From Nocardia sp. NBC_00403 (GTDB lineage: Bacteria > Actinomycetota > Actinomycetes > Mycobacteriales > Mycobacteriaceae), in contig NZ_CP107939.1 in assembly GCF_036046055.1 (NCBI RefSeq), positions 2,232,001-2,296,000 of the forward strand: DNA of 64,000 nt, in the 5' to 3' direction. The notes under the pieces were generated by a model. It searched no databases. It saw only the letters and a program-made list of their open reading frames with translations, and was not told where the DNA came from. Every line of letters starts with the position of its first letter. The first letter of the stretch is position 1. The translations under genes were made by a program, and so were the position numbers. Positions 1 to 9,364 of the stretch are shown here, in pieces.

Positions 1-1
1 C

Positions 2-3000
2 GCGTTGGGCCGCACCCTGCCGCGCGAGGTGCTCGCCAAGGTGCGTGGTCTAGGACCGGCACAGCTGGAGATGATGCTGACCGAGCTCGGGCTGGAACGC
101 CCGGCCATCGACGCCGCCTTGCGCAGACTCGACGAGATCCAGGTCAACGGAAAGATCACCGGCAAGGCGTGGCTGGATCTGGAACTGTCCGATCTCGACC
201 GCGGCCTCCTCGTCGCCGCGGAAACCACCGGGAACGAGAGCCGGCCGACGGTGGACGCCGATGCCGACCGTCCCGGCTCAGTGCTGCGGCGGGTCATGGG
301 CCGGTTCGGCTTCGGCCCCGACACCGCATCGGTCGAGAACCCGAATACCTGTGCGCCCGAGTCGATTCAGATAGTGATCGATGAGACCGGCAGCACGGTG
401 GCCCGGGTGCCGATCGGCGACATCGGCCTGTCCGGGCTATCCGGAGCCGCGCTGGAAGGCTACGCGGGCGGTCGGCTGCAGAGCTTCACCTCGCGCGATG
501 AGGTGGCGGCCCGGCTGCTCGACGAGAACGATCCGGCCCGGGTGGTCCTCATGGTGGACCAGTACCACGGGCAGTTCACCGCCGACGAAGTCGGTGCGCA
601 TGCCTACGTGATGGCCAACCGTGGCGGCACGATCATGGTGCGTGACCCCAACGAGGGAGCCTGGCGTCCGTACCAATGGGGCGAGTCGGGTCCGAATGTG
701 GCCTCGGTGTCCGGCATCGTCTTCGATGCCGAAGGAAATCCGCTGCGCTCCAGTGATATCCACGGCCAGGACGCGGCCGCGCAGCCGATCTCTCGGATCG
801 GCAGCAGCCGGGATGGCGACGAGTTCCGCGTGGTACGCGTCATCCCGCGAACTGACCTCGACAACATGTTCAACGACTACGGCGACACCGGCGGCGGTTG
901 GACCGGCGCCGACAGCACGTACTCCCGGCGCCTGCCCGACGGCAGGCACCTGTGGATGTTCTCCGACACCTTTCTCGGAGCGGTCGATCCGGACGGCTCG
1001 CGCCCCGCGGACGGCGCGTTCGTCAACAACACCTTCGTGGTCGACGACAACGGGCAACTGTCCACCGTGCACGGCGGCACTCCGGCCGCGCCGGAGGCGG
1101 TGGTGCAGGACACCGAGGGCGGCTTCTATTGGCTCGGCGGCGGATTCGTCGCCGGATCGACGGTGAACGTCATGTTCGTCGGATTCGGCCGGACCGGAAG
1201 CGGCATGTGGGACTTCGCCTTCCGCGACAACCTGCTGGCCCGCTTCGACGCGGACGATCTCACCCAGGTCAGCCGCACGCCGATGCCGTCCGAGAGCGGC
1301 GTCAACTGGGCGTCGTGGGTGGAGTTCGACGGCACCCATACCTATATCCACGGGATGAAGGAGTCCGGGCCGACCAAGCATATGCACGTGGCCAGGGTCG
1401 ACGGCGATGATCTCACCGGGGTGTGGGAGTACTTCGACGGTACCGGGTGGACCAGCAGTGAAACCGAATCCGCACCGATCATGCCCGGGGTCGCCAACGA
1501 GTACAGCGTGACCCCATGGCGGGGACGCTATTTGCTGATCACCCAGGACACGACCGTTGCGTTCAGCACCGAAATCGTTGCCTACGTCGCGGATTCACCG
1601 ACAGGTCCGTTCACCGACCGGACGGTGCTATACCGGACCCCGGAGCCAGGGCCCAACGGCAGTTACGGCGATGCGAACGTCATCGTCTACAACGCCCACG
1701 AGCACCCCGAACTCCGCGACGGCGACAAGCTGATCATCAGCTACAACGTCAACAGCCTCGTCCCTGACGCCGTCGTCGCCGACGTCACGAAGTATCGCCC
1801 TCGCTTCATCGAGGTCGAGCTGGATTCCGGCTTCGGCCAACCGGATTCGGGCGGACACCGGACGCCGGCAATCGGCCCCGAGCGACCGGGCGGGCCCGCC
1901 GAACGGAGCCCCGCACCGGAGGCGTCGGTCGAGGCCGTGCGCTCGCAGCAGCCGGGACAGGGTGATGCTTCCGACAACGGGCCGTGGCAGGTGAGTGCGG
2001 CCGAACTTGCGGCGTGGGGTCCGGTGGTGTCCGAATCTCCCCTCGGGGAGTTCGGCAATGTCTTCCGCATCGAGTTCGAAGATGGGACGCTGCGGGTCTA
2101 CCGGACCGAACTCGACGCGGACGAAGCCGACTTCGTCGGCATCCCGCGCACGGGTCTTGCGACGCGTGAGGTCGCGATGTCGGAGTTCGACCGGATGATC
2201 GGGGCGGGTCTGGTGCCGCGCGCGCAGCTGTGGGAAGGGCCGCACGGCCGCGGATCCCTGAGCGAGTTCATTCCGCACAGCCCACGACTCCCGGTCCGGG
2301 AATATCCGATCGAGCAGCGGCACATGGCGGCGGTGCTGGACTATGTGTTCGGGCACATCGACCGGAACCCGACCAATTGGGGCACGCTGCCCGCGACGTC
2401 CGGCCAACCCGACGCGCCGAAGCGGTTGCTGCTCTTCGACAACCCAGATGTGCTGCCCGAAGGGCCGGAATCGTTCACTTTCATCGACGAGGGCGACGAG
2501 CGCGGGTCCAGGATCGGTCGGATCCGGTCGCCGTTCGTGGTGGACGCGTTCGGCCAGCGGCTGGATCCGACTGTGTTGGAAAAGATCAGGGCGTTCGAGC
2601 CAGGCCGTCTTGCCGAGTTGCTACAGGAGTTCGGTGTCGAACAGCCCGCGATCGACGCCGCGGTAGCCAGGCTGACCGAGATACAGGACAACGGCCGGAT
2701 CACCGGCACGGCCTGGCCGGGGCTCGGCGCGCCGGGCCAGGTGGGTTCTGCCTTCGCCTCGATTCCCGACGGCGAGACGATGAGCGAGCGCGAGGCCGCG
2801 GCGCACGAACTGGGCTACGGCGAGACCGCCGGCCGGATCGGTGACTTCGACCAGCTCAATGTGGTGCTGCGCGTGCGATTCTCGGACGACAGCGTCTGGG
2901 TGTACAAGCCCGAGGACGGCCAGTGGACCGACGGCATGAACCTGCCCCCGACCGGCATGGCGGTCCGCGACGTGGCCTTCGCACGCCTGGACGACCTGCT

Positions 3001-6000
3001 CGGATTCGATCTGGTCCCGACGACCACGCTGTGGGACGGCCCGGAGGGCACGGGCTCGCTGATGGAGTTCGCCGCGGCCACCGACCCGGCGCGGCCGGTC
3101 GACCAGTACACGCTGACCGAACGCAGCATGATGGCGGTGCTGGACTACATCGCCGGATCGCACGACCGCCCCAAGCGGAACTGGCTGACCCGCACCGACG
3201 AATCCGGTGCAGTCCGGGTGATTCCGATCGACCACGGCTACACCTTCCCGGTGGATCGTGAATCCTTCACGCCCGTGCCGGATCCCGAGTCCCGGGCGGA
3301 TCCGCGGCTGCGACATCTGATTCATTCCGAGTTCGTCGCGCACATGGTGAACAAGGAGCTCGATCCGGCAGTGCTGGACGCGGTCCGTGCCCTGGATCCG
3401 GCGCGGCTGGAGGCAATGTTGGCGGGGCTCCAGATCGAAGGCACCGCTATCGATGGCGCGCTGGACCGGCTGCGTGAGATCCAGCTGCGCGGCAACATCA
3501 CCGGCGAAGCATGGCTCGATCTGAGCGGGTCCAAGCTCGCGGCGGGTGTACTCATGCCTCTCGACCCCGGCGGCGACGGCAACGCGGCCACCGGTCGAGA
3601 CGCCACGGTCACCGGCGGGCCCGATGCCTCCGACCCCGGTTCGGTGGAATCTGCTGCGGCCGTGCCTGATTCGGCGGACCCGCAGCCGCAGGCCGCACCG
3701 CCCGGGTCGGAACCGGTGGAATACGTCGCGCCGAGCAGACCCGCCGACGACTTCGCGCGCTGCCACTCGGCGTCTGAGGTGGCCGCGGTACTGACGGCCG
3801 CCCACGGTGTCACGGTCGAGGGATTCGATCTCGCCGGTGTGGATGTCGAGTCGGCCCGTGAATTCGCCAGGGCGGTCCGTGATCAGCTGGACGCGCACCA
3901 CGAGATCGATCTGGAGATCGTGCGCATCGGTGCACTGGAGGATCCGAATCAGGTCGCCGAGGCCGAATGGATCATCGAGAACGGCCGAGTTCGTACCAAG
4001 GCGATCACCCTGAATCTGCGATTCGCCACCGATCCCGAGGCGCTGCGGCAGGCATGGGAGGCGGACGTGGCGGCCGAATTCCATGTGGGTCCACCGGATC
4101 GGCCGGTGTACGGCAATATCGTGCACGAATTCGGCCACGCCATGGAGCACGCGGGCGGGCTCCGGGCCGGAGACGAGGCGAGCTTCGCGCTGTTCGAGTA
4201 CTACGGGCGCACCTACCAGGCCGACGCGGACCCCGACGCCGATTGGACGGACGAGTACGAGATCTGGTTGCGCCAGCAGTTCAGTAAGTATTGCTTCGAC
4301 GAGCACAGGAACTACCGGCCGCGGGAGGCGCTGGCGGAATCGTATGCCGCGCTCGAGTACCCGGATGCGGAGGTCACCGAGGGCGAGGAACTGCTCCACG
4401 ATCTGTTGCTGGTCCACGCCCGCGTGGGCAACCACATCGGCGCCCGCCCTGCCGACCTGCCGCAGCACGGCACGGACCGAGCCACGGTTGTTAATTCGCC
4501 CGACCACGGTACCGACCCGGACCCGAATCGCGCGGTAGCTACGGTTGCGGCCGAGCCGGAATCCCCCGCGGACACTGCCGCATCCGAATCCGATCCGGGT
4601 GGCGGTCCGATTGTTGCTCCGATGAGCGGGCGCGAGGTGGCGACCGGGGCCGCGGCCGCGGTGCCCGGGCCGGATCGGTGCACCGACGGTGAGCCGGTCG
4701 ACATGTCCTCGGGCGCGGTGCTCTTGGAGAGTAACGATCTGCGGACCGCGGGTGTGCTGCCGCTGGAGCTGCGGCGCATCCATCTGTCGTCACTGCGGTT
4801 GGGTAGGCACTTCGGACCTGGGTGGCTGTCGACGCTGGACGAGCGGCTGGAATTCGATGCCGAGGGTGTCGTGCTGGTGTGTGCGGATGGCGCGGTGCTG
4901 AGCTATCCGCATCCGGAACCCGGTGGTGCGGAGGTGTTTCCGGAATCCGGGCCGCGGCGTCCGCTGTCGTTGGCCGACGGACGTTACCGGGTGCGGGACC
5001 TGGCGGCAGGCGTCATCCGGGAATTCGTCGCCGTCGAACATGCGGCGGTCGCCCCGATTGCTGCGTTGCGGCATCGGGGCGGTCAGGACCTGAGCTTCGA
5101 GTATGGCGACGCGGGTCTCGTTGCGGCGGTGCGTCATTCGAGCGGTGAGGTCTTGCGGGTGTCGGCCGGCCCTGGCACCGGCTGGGTGTCGGGGCTGTCG
5201 CTGGAATCAGCGGGCGAGACGATTCCGGTGGCCGGGTACCGGTATTCGAGTGTCGGTGAGCTGCTCGCAGTGGCCGACGCCGCAGGGGAAGAGCTGCGCT
5301 ATACCTACGACGACGCTCAGCGGCTGACCTCGTGGACCGATCGCAACGGCGTGTCCTACCACCACCGGTACGACGCCGAGGGGCGCTGCGTGGCGCAGAT
5401 CGGCACCGGCGGTGTATACGCCAACGCCTATGCGTACGGCGCGGACAGAGCCCCCGATGCCGCATCCGGCGGGCGCTGGGCGGCACTGATCGAAACTGTT
5501 CGCCCCCTCGATGATTCGCACATATCCGGCGCGCCGCAGCCCTTCGATGTCGAGGCCGCCCTGGACGCGCTGCAGGCGATGCCGGTTGTCGGGGAGATCC
5601 AGGCGGTCGGTCCGCGCGCGGTCGCCAACCGGTCCGTGGTGCGCGACGATCCGATCTTCGGCCACATCCGCGTGCTGATCTTCCGCACCGACGCCAACGG
5701 TGATGTGTGGCAGGTCGCGTCCCCGGGCGGTGTGCGCACCTTCGAGCGCGACGCCACGCACCACCTGGTGCGCCAGGTCGATCCGACCGGAGCGTCGGTG
5801 ACTTACGAGCGCGACCTCTTCGGCCTGGTCACCGCCGTCACCGGACCCGACGGCGCGGTGACGCGGGTCACCCGAGGCGCCTGGGGTGAGTCGCGCTCCG
5901 AGACCGGCCCCGGCGGTCGAACCTGGACATACGATTCGGACGCCGTCGGCAACACCACAGCCGTCACCGGCCCGGACGGATCCCGCACTCGCTACGAATA

Positions 6001-8311
6001 CGATTACCGCGCCACAGGTTCCATGTTGCGCCGGGTTATCGATCCGACCGGCCTCGGCACCACGGTCGACTGTGATGCGGCCGGACTCCCGGTGCGGGTC
6101 ACCGCTCCAGGCGAGCGCACCTGGACCTATGAGCGCGACGGGTTCGGCCGCATTCGATCGGTCACCGACCCGCTCGGACGCACCACCACCCACACGTGGA
6201 GCGTCGACGGCAGACCGCTGACGCAGCGCAATCCTGACGGCACCACGGTCACCTGGACCTATGACGCGGAGGGCAACCAGCTTTCACGCACCGACGAGGC
6301 AGGCAACACCGCCACCACCTCCTACACGGTGCTGGACTCGCCGCTCGAGGTGACCGGGCCGGACGGCGCCCGCCTGCGCATCGGATACGACACGCAGTTG
6401 CAGATCACCTCGGTGACCAACCCGACCGGTCTGGTGTGGCACTACGAGTACGACAGTGCGGGCCGGGTGGTCGCCGAAATCGATTACAACGGCGCGCGCA
6501 CGACGTATGCCCATGACTCGGCGGGCCGAGTCCGGTCCACCACCAACGCCGTCGGCCAGACCACCCGCTTCGTCTTCGATGTCGCGGGCCGGGTCACCGA
6601 GGAGCACACCGACGACGGCGTGACCGTCTACCGCTACGACCGGCACGGCGATCTGGTCGAGGCCGCCAATAGCGATGCGGTGGTACGGATCACCCGCGAC
6701 GTGGCGGGTCGGGTACTGACCGAGCAGATCAACGACGTCACGGTGGCCGGCGCCTACGACAGCGCGGGCAAGCGGACCCAGCGGATCGTCGACACCAGGG
6801 CGGTGCCGGGCGCCGGGCTGGGCTGGCGCACCATGTTCGGCTACGACGACACCGGCTTATTGGTCACCGCCGCCACCGACGACGGGCACGGCCCGAGCGA
6901 CGTACTGCGCTTCGGCTACGACCCGACCGGCAACGAGACCGCGCGCCGCATCGGCGCCGCCCGGATCACTCGGCGCTATGACAACCGGGACCGGATCATC
7001 GCCCAGCACGTGCAGAACCCGACTGGCACCGTCGCCGGACGCACCTGGACCTACCGCGCCGACGGCTACGCCACTGGTACAGATGACCTACTGCGCGGCC
7101 CGCGACATTTCGGCGTCGACTCGGTCGGCCGGGTGACCGCAGTGGCGGCGGAACGGTCGCCGGGGGCAGACGAACAGTACGGATACGACCCGGCCGGTGT
7201 GCTCACCCGCGCCTCCTCCGACGAGTCCGCGATGCCGAGCCCGGTGCTCTCGACGGGCACCCTCGTCACCGAATCGGGCAGACGCCGCTTCTGGTACGAC
7301 GCGGCGGGGCGCCTCGTCCGGGTGGTGCGCGGCCGCCTGTCGCACAAGCCCGAGGTCTTCGAATTCACCCACACCGCCACGGGTCAGATTCGTACGGTGT
7401 CCGCGCCTGACGGCACCTTCTGGCGTTACGGCTACGACCCATTGGGCCGTCGCGTGTCCAAGACCCACACCGACCGCGCCGCGAACGTGCTGGAGTCGGT
7501 GATCTTCGGCTGGGATGGCGACGATCTCGTGTTCCAGCACAACGAGGCACCCGGCGCGCCGCCGTCGACCTCGAGCTGGTGCTGGACCCATCATCCCGAA
7601 ACCCACGAGCCGCTCACCCAGTACACCCGCGCTACCGGGCCGACGCCGATTCCGGTGGCGCCGGGCGGCGCGGTACCGCAGGCCACCATCGACACCGCGT
7701 TCCACGCTATCGTCACCGACCTGGCCGGTGCTCCCACTGAACTGCTCGACCCGGGCACCGGGTCGGTCGTGGGTTGGGCGTCGACAACGCTGTGGGGTCA
7801 GACGCACTGGAACGGGCACGCCGGGACCGCGCTGCGATTCGCCGGTCAACTCCACGACCCGGAAACCGGTCTGCACTACAACCGACACCGGTACTACAAC
7901 CCGGTAACGGCGACCTATACCGCGCCTGATCCGCTCGGCGTCGAGCCGAATCCGGACAGTGCCACGGCATATGTGCACAATCCGCACAGCTGGGTCGACC
8001 CGCTCGGCCTCGCGGGCTGCGCCGGCGGTTGGTGGCGTCGGATCAGAACGCTCGGGCCGATCGGCGCGGCCAGACAAGAGTATGTGGACGCCACCCGCGG
8101 TATCACTCTCGAAGGACTGGCAAGGGTAGAGGCGGGACAGGACCCGGAGACGACAGCCCGCTGGGCCATCGACCAGCCCAACGCGATGAAGCTGACGACA
8201 AGGGCGAGGCCACCGAGGATATTCAACATATGGGCCGAGCGACGGAACATGCGACACTACGGAGACCCCGGTTGGTCCGACGTTCGAGTTTCTCCGAGAC
8301 GTGAAGGGTAA
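2..8311 (+). CDS. RHS/YD-repeat polymorphic toxin, multi-module, 5' partial
   Basis: The reading frame is open at the left edge, so the N-terminus is missing; 2769 residues are visible (numbering below starts at base 5). A 50-residue helical linker occurs at about 9-60, 857-908 and 1123-1173. Between and after these come a papain-like toxin-type segment (about 120-230, with HAYVMANRGG), a segment resembling DUF4185/DUF5005 glycosidase-like proteins (about 280-610), two kinase-like modules (about 665-850 with DRNPTNWG; about 930-1115 with a DHG) and a zinc-peptidase motif HEFGH at about 1374 with a possible third ligand in ALAESYA. A DUF6531-type entry starts near 1560, YD repeats follow, and the RHS core end (DPETGLHYN, DPLGL) lies at about 2618-2670. 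The last ~100 residues form the variable toxin tip. Pro/Gly-rich spacers separate modules. The tip is probably frameshifted near 8267 (next entry). The family is known for contact-dependent or secreted toxins; the export route here is inferred to be the adjacent ESX system. Module names rest on motif recognition only. Confidence 0.85.
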   Translation, partial: ALGRTLPREVLAKVRGLGPAQLEMMLTELGLERPAIDAALRRLDEIQVNGKITGKAWLDLELSDLDRGLLVAAETTGNESRPTVDADADRPGSVLRRVMGRFGFGPDTASVENPNTCAPESIQIVIDETGSTVARVPIGDIGLSGLSGAALEGYAGGRLQSFTSRDEVAARLLDENDPARVVLMVDQYHGQFTADEVGAHAYVMANRGGTIMVRDPNEGAWRPYQWGESGPNVASVSGIVFDAEGNPLRSSDIHGQDAAAQPISRIGSSRDGDEFRVVRVIPRTDLDNMFNDYGDTGGGWTGADSTYSRRLPDGRHLWMFSDTFLGAVDPDGSRPADGAFVNNTFVVDDNGQLSTVHGGTPAAPEAVVQDTEGGFYWLGGGFVAGSTVNVMFVGFGRTGSGMWDFAFRDNLLARFDADDLTQVSRTPMPSESGVNWASWVEFDGTHTYIHGMKESGPTKHMHVARVDGDDLTGVWEYFDGTGWTSSETESAPIMPGVANEYSVTPWRGRYLLITQDTTVAFSTEIVAYVADSPTGPFTDRTVLYRTPEPGPNGSYGDANVIVYNAHEHPELRDGDKLIISYNVNSLVPDAVVADVTKYRPRFIEVELDSGFGQPDSGGHRTPAIGPERPGGPAERSPAPEASVEAVRSQQPGQGDASDNGPWQVSAAELAAWGPVVSESPLGEFGNVFRIEFEDGTLRVYRTELDADEADFVGIPRTGLATREVAMSEFDRMIGAGLVPRAQLWEGPHGRGSLSEFIPHSPRLPVREYPIEQRHMAAVLDYVFGHIDRNPTNWGTLPATSGQPDAPKRLLLFDNPDVLPEGPESFTFIDEGDERGSRIGRIRSPFVVDAFGQRLDPTVLEKIRAFEPGRLAELLQEFGVEQPAIDAAVARLTEIQDNGRITGTAWPGLGAPGQVGSAFASIPDGETMSEREAAAHELGYGETAGRIGDFDQLNVVLRVRFSDDSVWVYKPEDGQWTDGMNLPPTGMAVRDVAFARLDDLLGFDLVPTTTLWDGPEGTGSLMEFAAATDPARPVDQYTLTERSMMAVLDYIAGSHDRPKRNWLTRTDESGAVRVIPIDHGYTFPVDRESFTPVPDPESRADPRLRHLIHSEFVAHMVNKELDPAVLDAVRALDPARLEAMLAGLQIEGTAIDGALDRLREIQLRGNITGEAWLDLSGSKLAAGVLMPLDPGGDGNAATGRDATVTGGPDASDPGSVESAAAVPDSADPQPQAAPPGSEPVEYVAPSRPADDFARCHSASEVAAVLTAAHGVTVEGFDLAGVDVESAREFARAVRDQLDAHHEIDLEIVRIGALEDPNQVAEAEWIIENGRVRTKAITLNLRFATDPEALRQAWEADVAAEFHVGPPDRPVYGNIVHEFGHAMEHAGGLRAGDEASFALFEYYGRTYQADADPDADWTDEYEIWLRQQFSKYCFDEHRNYRPREALAESYAALEYPDAEVTEGEELLHDLLLVHARVGNHIGARPADLPQHGTDRATVVNSPDHGTDPDPNRAVATVAAEPESPADTAASESDPGGGPIVAPMSGREVATGAAAAVPGPDRCTDGEPVDMSSGAVLLESNDLRTAGVLPLELRRIHLSSLRLGRHFGPGWLSTLDERLEFDAEGVVLVCADGAVLSYPHPEPGGAEVFPESGPRRPLSLADGRYRVRDLAAGVIREFVAVEHAAVAPIAALRHRGGQDLSFEYGDAGLVAAVRHSSGEVLRVSAGPGTGWVSGLSLESAGETIPVAGYRYSSVGELLAVADAAGEELRYTYDDAQRLTSWTDRNGVSYHHRYDAEGRCVAQIGTGGVYANAYAYGADRAPDAASGGRWAALIETVRPLDDSHISGAPQPFDVEAALDALQAMPVVGEIQAVGPRAVANRSVVRDDPIFGHIRVLIFRTDANGDVWQVASPGGVRTFERDATHHLVRQVDPTGASVTYERDLFGLVTAVTGPDGAVTRVTRGAWGESRSETGPGGRTWTYDSDAVGNTTAVTGPDGSRTRYEYDYRATGSMLRRVIDPTGLGTTVDCDAAGLPVRVTAPGERTWTYERDGFGRIRSVTDPLGRTTTHTWSVDGRPLTQRNPDGTTVTWTYDAEGNQLSRTDEAGNTATTSYTVLDSPLEVTGPDGARLRIGYDTQLQITSVTNPTGLVWHYEYDSAGRVVAEIDYNGARTTYAHDSAGRVRSTTNAVGQTTRFVFDVAGRVTEEHTDDGVTVYRYDRHGDLVEAANSDAVVRITRDVAGRVLTEQINDVTVAGAYDSAGKRTQRIVDTRAVPGAGLGWRTMFGYDDTGLLVTAATDDGHGPSDVLRFGYDPTGNETARRIGAARITRRYDNRDRIIAQHVQNPTGTVAGRTWTYRADGYATGTDDLLRGPRHFGVDSVGRVTAVAAERSPGADEQYGYDPAGVLTRASSDESAMPSPVLSTGTLVTESGRRRFWYDAAGRLVRVVRGRLSHKPEVFEFTHTATGQIRTVSAPDGTFWRYGYDPLGRRVSKTHTDRAANVLESVIFGWDGDDLVFQHNEAPGAPPSTSSWCWTHHPETHEPLTQYTRATGPTPIPVAPGGAVPQATIDTAFHAIVTDLAGAPTELLDPGTGSVVGWASTTLWGQTHWNGHAGTALRFAGQLHDPETGLHYNRHRYYNPVTATYTAPDPLGVEPNPDSATAYVHNPHSWVDPLGLAGCAGGWWRRIRTLGPIGAARQEYVDATRGITLEGLARVEAGQDPETTARWAIDQPNAMKLTTRARPPRIFNIWAERRNMRHYGDPGWSDVRVSPRREG

Positions 8312-8384
8312 GACGCCGATGGACATCATCAACGCCGCGGGCCGGACCAGTCGCCGCATCAACCAGTTGCTGGGGGTTCGGTAA
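8262..8384 (+). other. Out-of-frame toxin tail (probable one-base frameshift)
   Basis: In the annotated frame the RHS protein reads ...RHYGDP and then an Arg-rich tail that stops at 8309-8311. If the frame is changed at the CCCC run (8267-8270), the protein continues VGPTFEFLRDVKGKTPMDII and on to a stop at 8382-8384, immediately before the ATG at 8385. The alternative tail reads like the normal end of RHS tip toxins (GPTFE, a GKTP..II segment, an RTS..IN segment), and its stop abuts the next gene. I infer one extra C or G relative to the functional gene. Whether this is a real mutation, a sequencing error or programmed slippage cannot be told from here. Confidence 0.72.
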
Positions 8385-8879
8385 ATGGCCGAGGACGGCG
8401 AACTGATCTGGCTGGCGCGCAACAACCGGTTCGAATGGGTTCAGTACGCCACTGCAACCGGACGTATCGTGCGGACGCTGCGCCCCGCCTCGTCGTCGGC
8501 GCCCACAGCTGGACTGATCGACAAATGCCTCGGCAAACTCGTCGCCTTCTCGGTGAACGCCGACCGCACCGGCTACGTCGTGCAGAGTGGCGCCACTGCC
8601 ATCGAACTCGACGACCAGGCGACCGTCCGCTATTGGAAGACACGCCGAAACTACTTCGCCCACTTGTTGATCGAGCGCGGCTCGCAACGCATGAAGCTAA
8701 ACGAACTCACCTTCGCGACCGCCGCCGACGAAACCGCCGACTACGTGAGCTCGAAGGACTTTCTCGGCACCATCAACGATTTCGTCACCAGGGAGGACCG
8801 CCGCCGTCACGGCCTCGAGGTCTGGTCGCGCGCCGCGGACCCGACCACCTCGCCCAGCACAGAGGAGACCGACCGATGA
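8385..8879 (+). CDS. Hypothetical protein, candidate immunity protein
   Basis: This 164-residue protein has no family I recognise, no signal peptide and no membrane segment. Its ATG follows directly the TAA of the frame-corrected toxin tail (TAAATG), the position normally taken by the immunity gene of a polymorphic toxin, so a role as neutraliser of the RHS tip is inferred from context only. The first half looks beta-rich and aromatic (ELIWLARNNRFEWVQ); the C-terminal 25 residues are charged and probably disordered. Its stop overlaps the next start (ATGA). Confidence 0.8.
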   Translation: MAEDGELIWLARNNRFEWVQYATATGRIVRTLRPASSSAPTAGLIDKCLGKLVAFSVNADRTGYVVQSGATAIELDDQATVRYWKTRRNYFAHLLIERGSQRMKLNELTFATAADETADYVSSKDFLGTINDFVTREDRRRHGLEVWSRAADPTTSPSTEETDR

Positions 8880-9163
8880 GCGAATCATCGACCCCGACCC
8901 GAGTTGTGCTGTACACCTACGCCAAAGACCTGCGCCCGGAGAAGGTGGCCGAGTTCACCTGGAGCACCGACGCGGGAGTGGCGCTGAGAATTATCGACGA
9001 CGAGTGGGGCAGTCTGGCCCGCGAATACTATCGCGACGGAGTGCTCTCGAAAAGCGAACGGCGCGTTGTCCTTCCGTCGGAAGGACCGAGCTTCATGCGA
9101 GCTCTGGTGCAGCCGAGCCGATCGACGTACTACCGCTTCGCGGATGAGAGCGGAAACCGATGA
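8876..9163 (+). CDS. Small hypothetical protein in the putative immunity operon
   Basis: The gene starts at the ATG that overlaps the previous stop by ATGA and encodes 95 residues (MSESSTPTRVVLYTYAKDLR...). I recognise no domain; it is cytosolic by composition, with aromatic residues near both ends. A longer frame upstream is an artefact of overlap with the preceding gene; the ATGA coupling decides the start. It may be a second immunity protein or a toxin chaperone, by position only. Confidence 0.65.
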   Translation: MSESSTPTRVVLYTYAKDLRPEKVAEFTWSTDAGVALRIIDDEWGSLAREYYRDGVLSKSERRVVLPSEGPSFMRALVQPSRSTYYRFADESGNR

Positions 9164-9321
9164 AGAGCGCGAAAACAATTCGCCGGATGGTCGGCCTCCG
9201 GTCAGATGCGGTTCAGTGGGTGTCGGTAGCTGGTGAACGGCGGGTGCTGAAGATCCTTCCGCACGAAATCTGCAGTGCGACAGCCTTACTGGACTCGTGC
9301 CAAAATGGTCAACAGCGGTAA
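9160..9321 (+). CDS. 53-residue hypothetical protein, possibly a truncated immunity paralogue
   Basis: A short frame begins with an ATG overlapping the previous TGA and ends at TAA 9319-9321. Its middle (AVQWVSVAGERRVLKILPHE, then TALLDSC) loosely parallels residues 15-55 of the gene at 8385 (FEWVQYATATGRIVRTLRP, then AGLIDKC). It could be a shortened duplicate of that immunity candidate or a degenerate remnant. The coupling favours translation, but the length makes the call uncertain. Confidence 0.4.
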   Translation: MKSAKTIRRMVGLRSDAVQWVSVAGERRVLKILPHEICSATALLDSCQNGQQR

Positions 9322-9364
9322 CCGTGGTGTGCCAGGTGTTGCCGAGATAGTAGGAGCGTGATGT

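Noticed and set aside
2621..4783. A 720-codon open frame on the minus strand inside the RHS gene
   Set aside because: High GC makes long antisense frames common; composition is typical of shadow frames and the plus strand carries recognisable domains.
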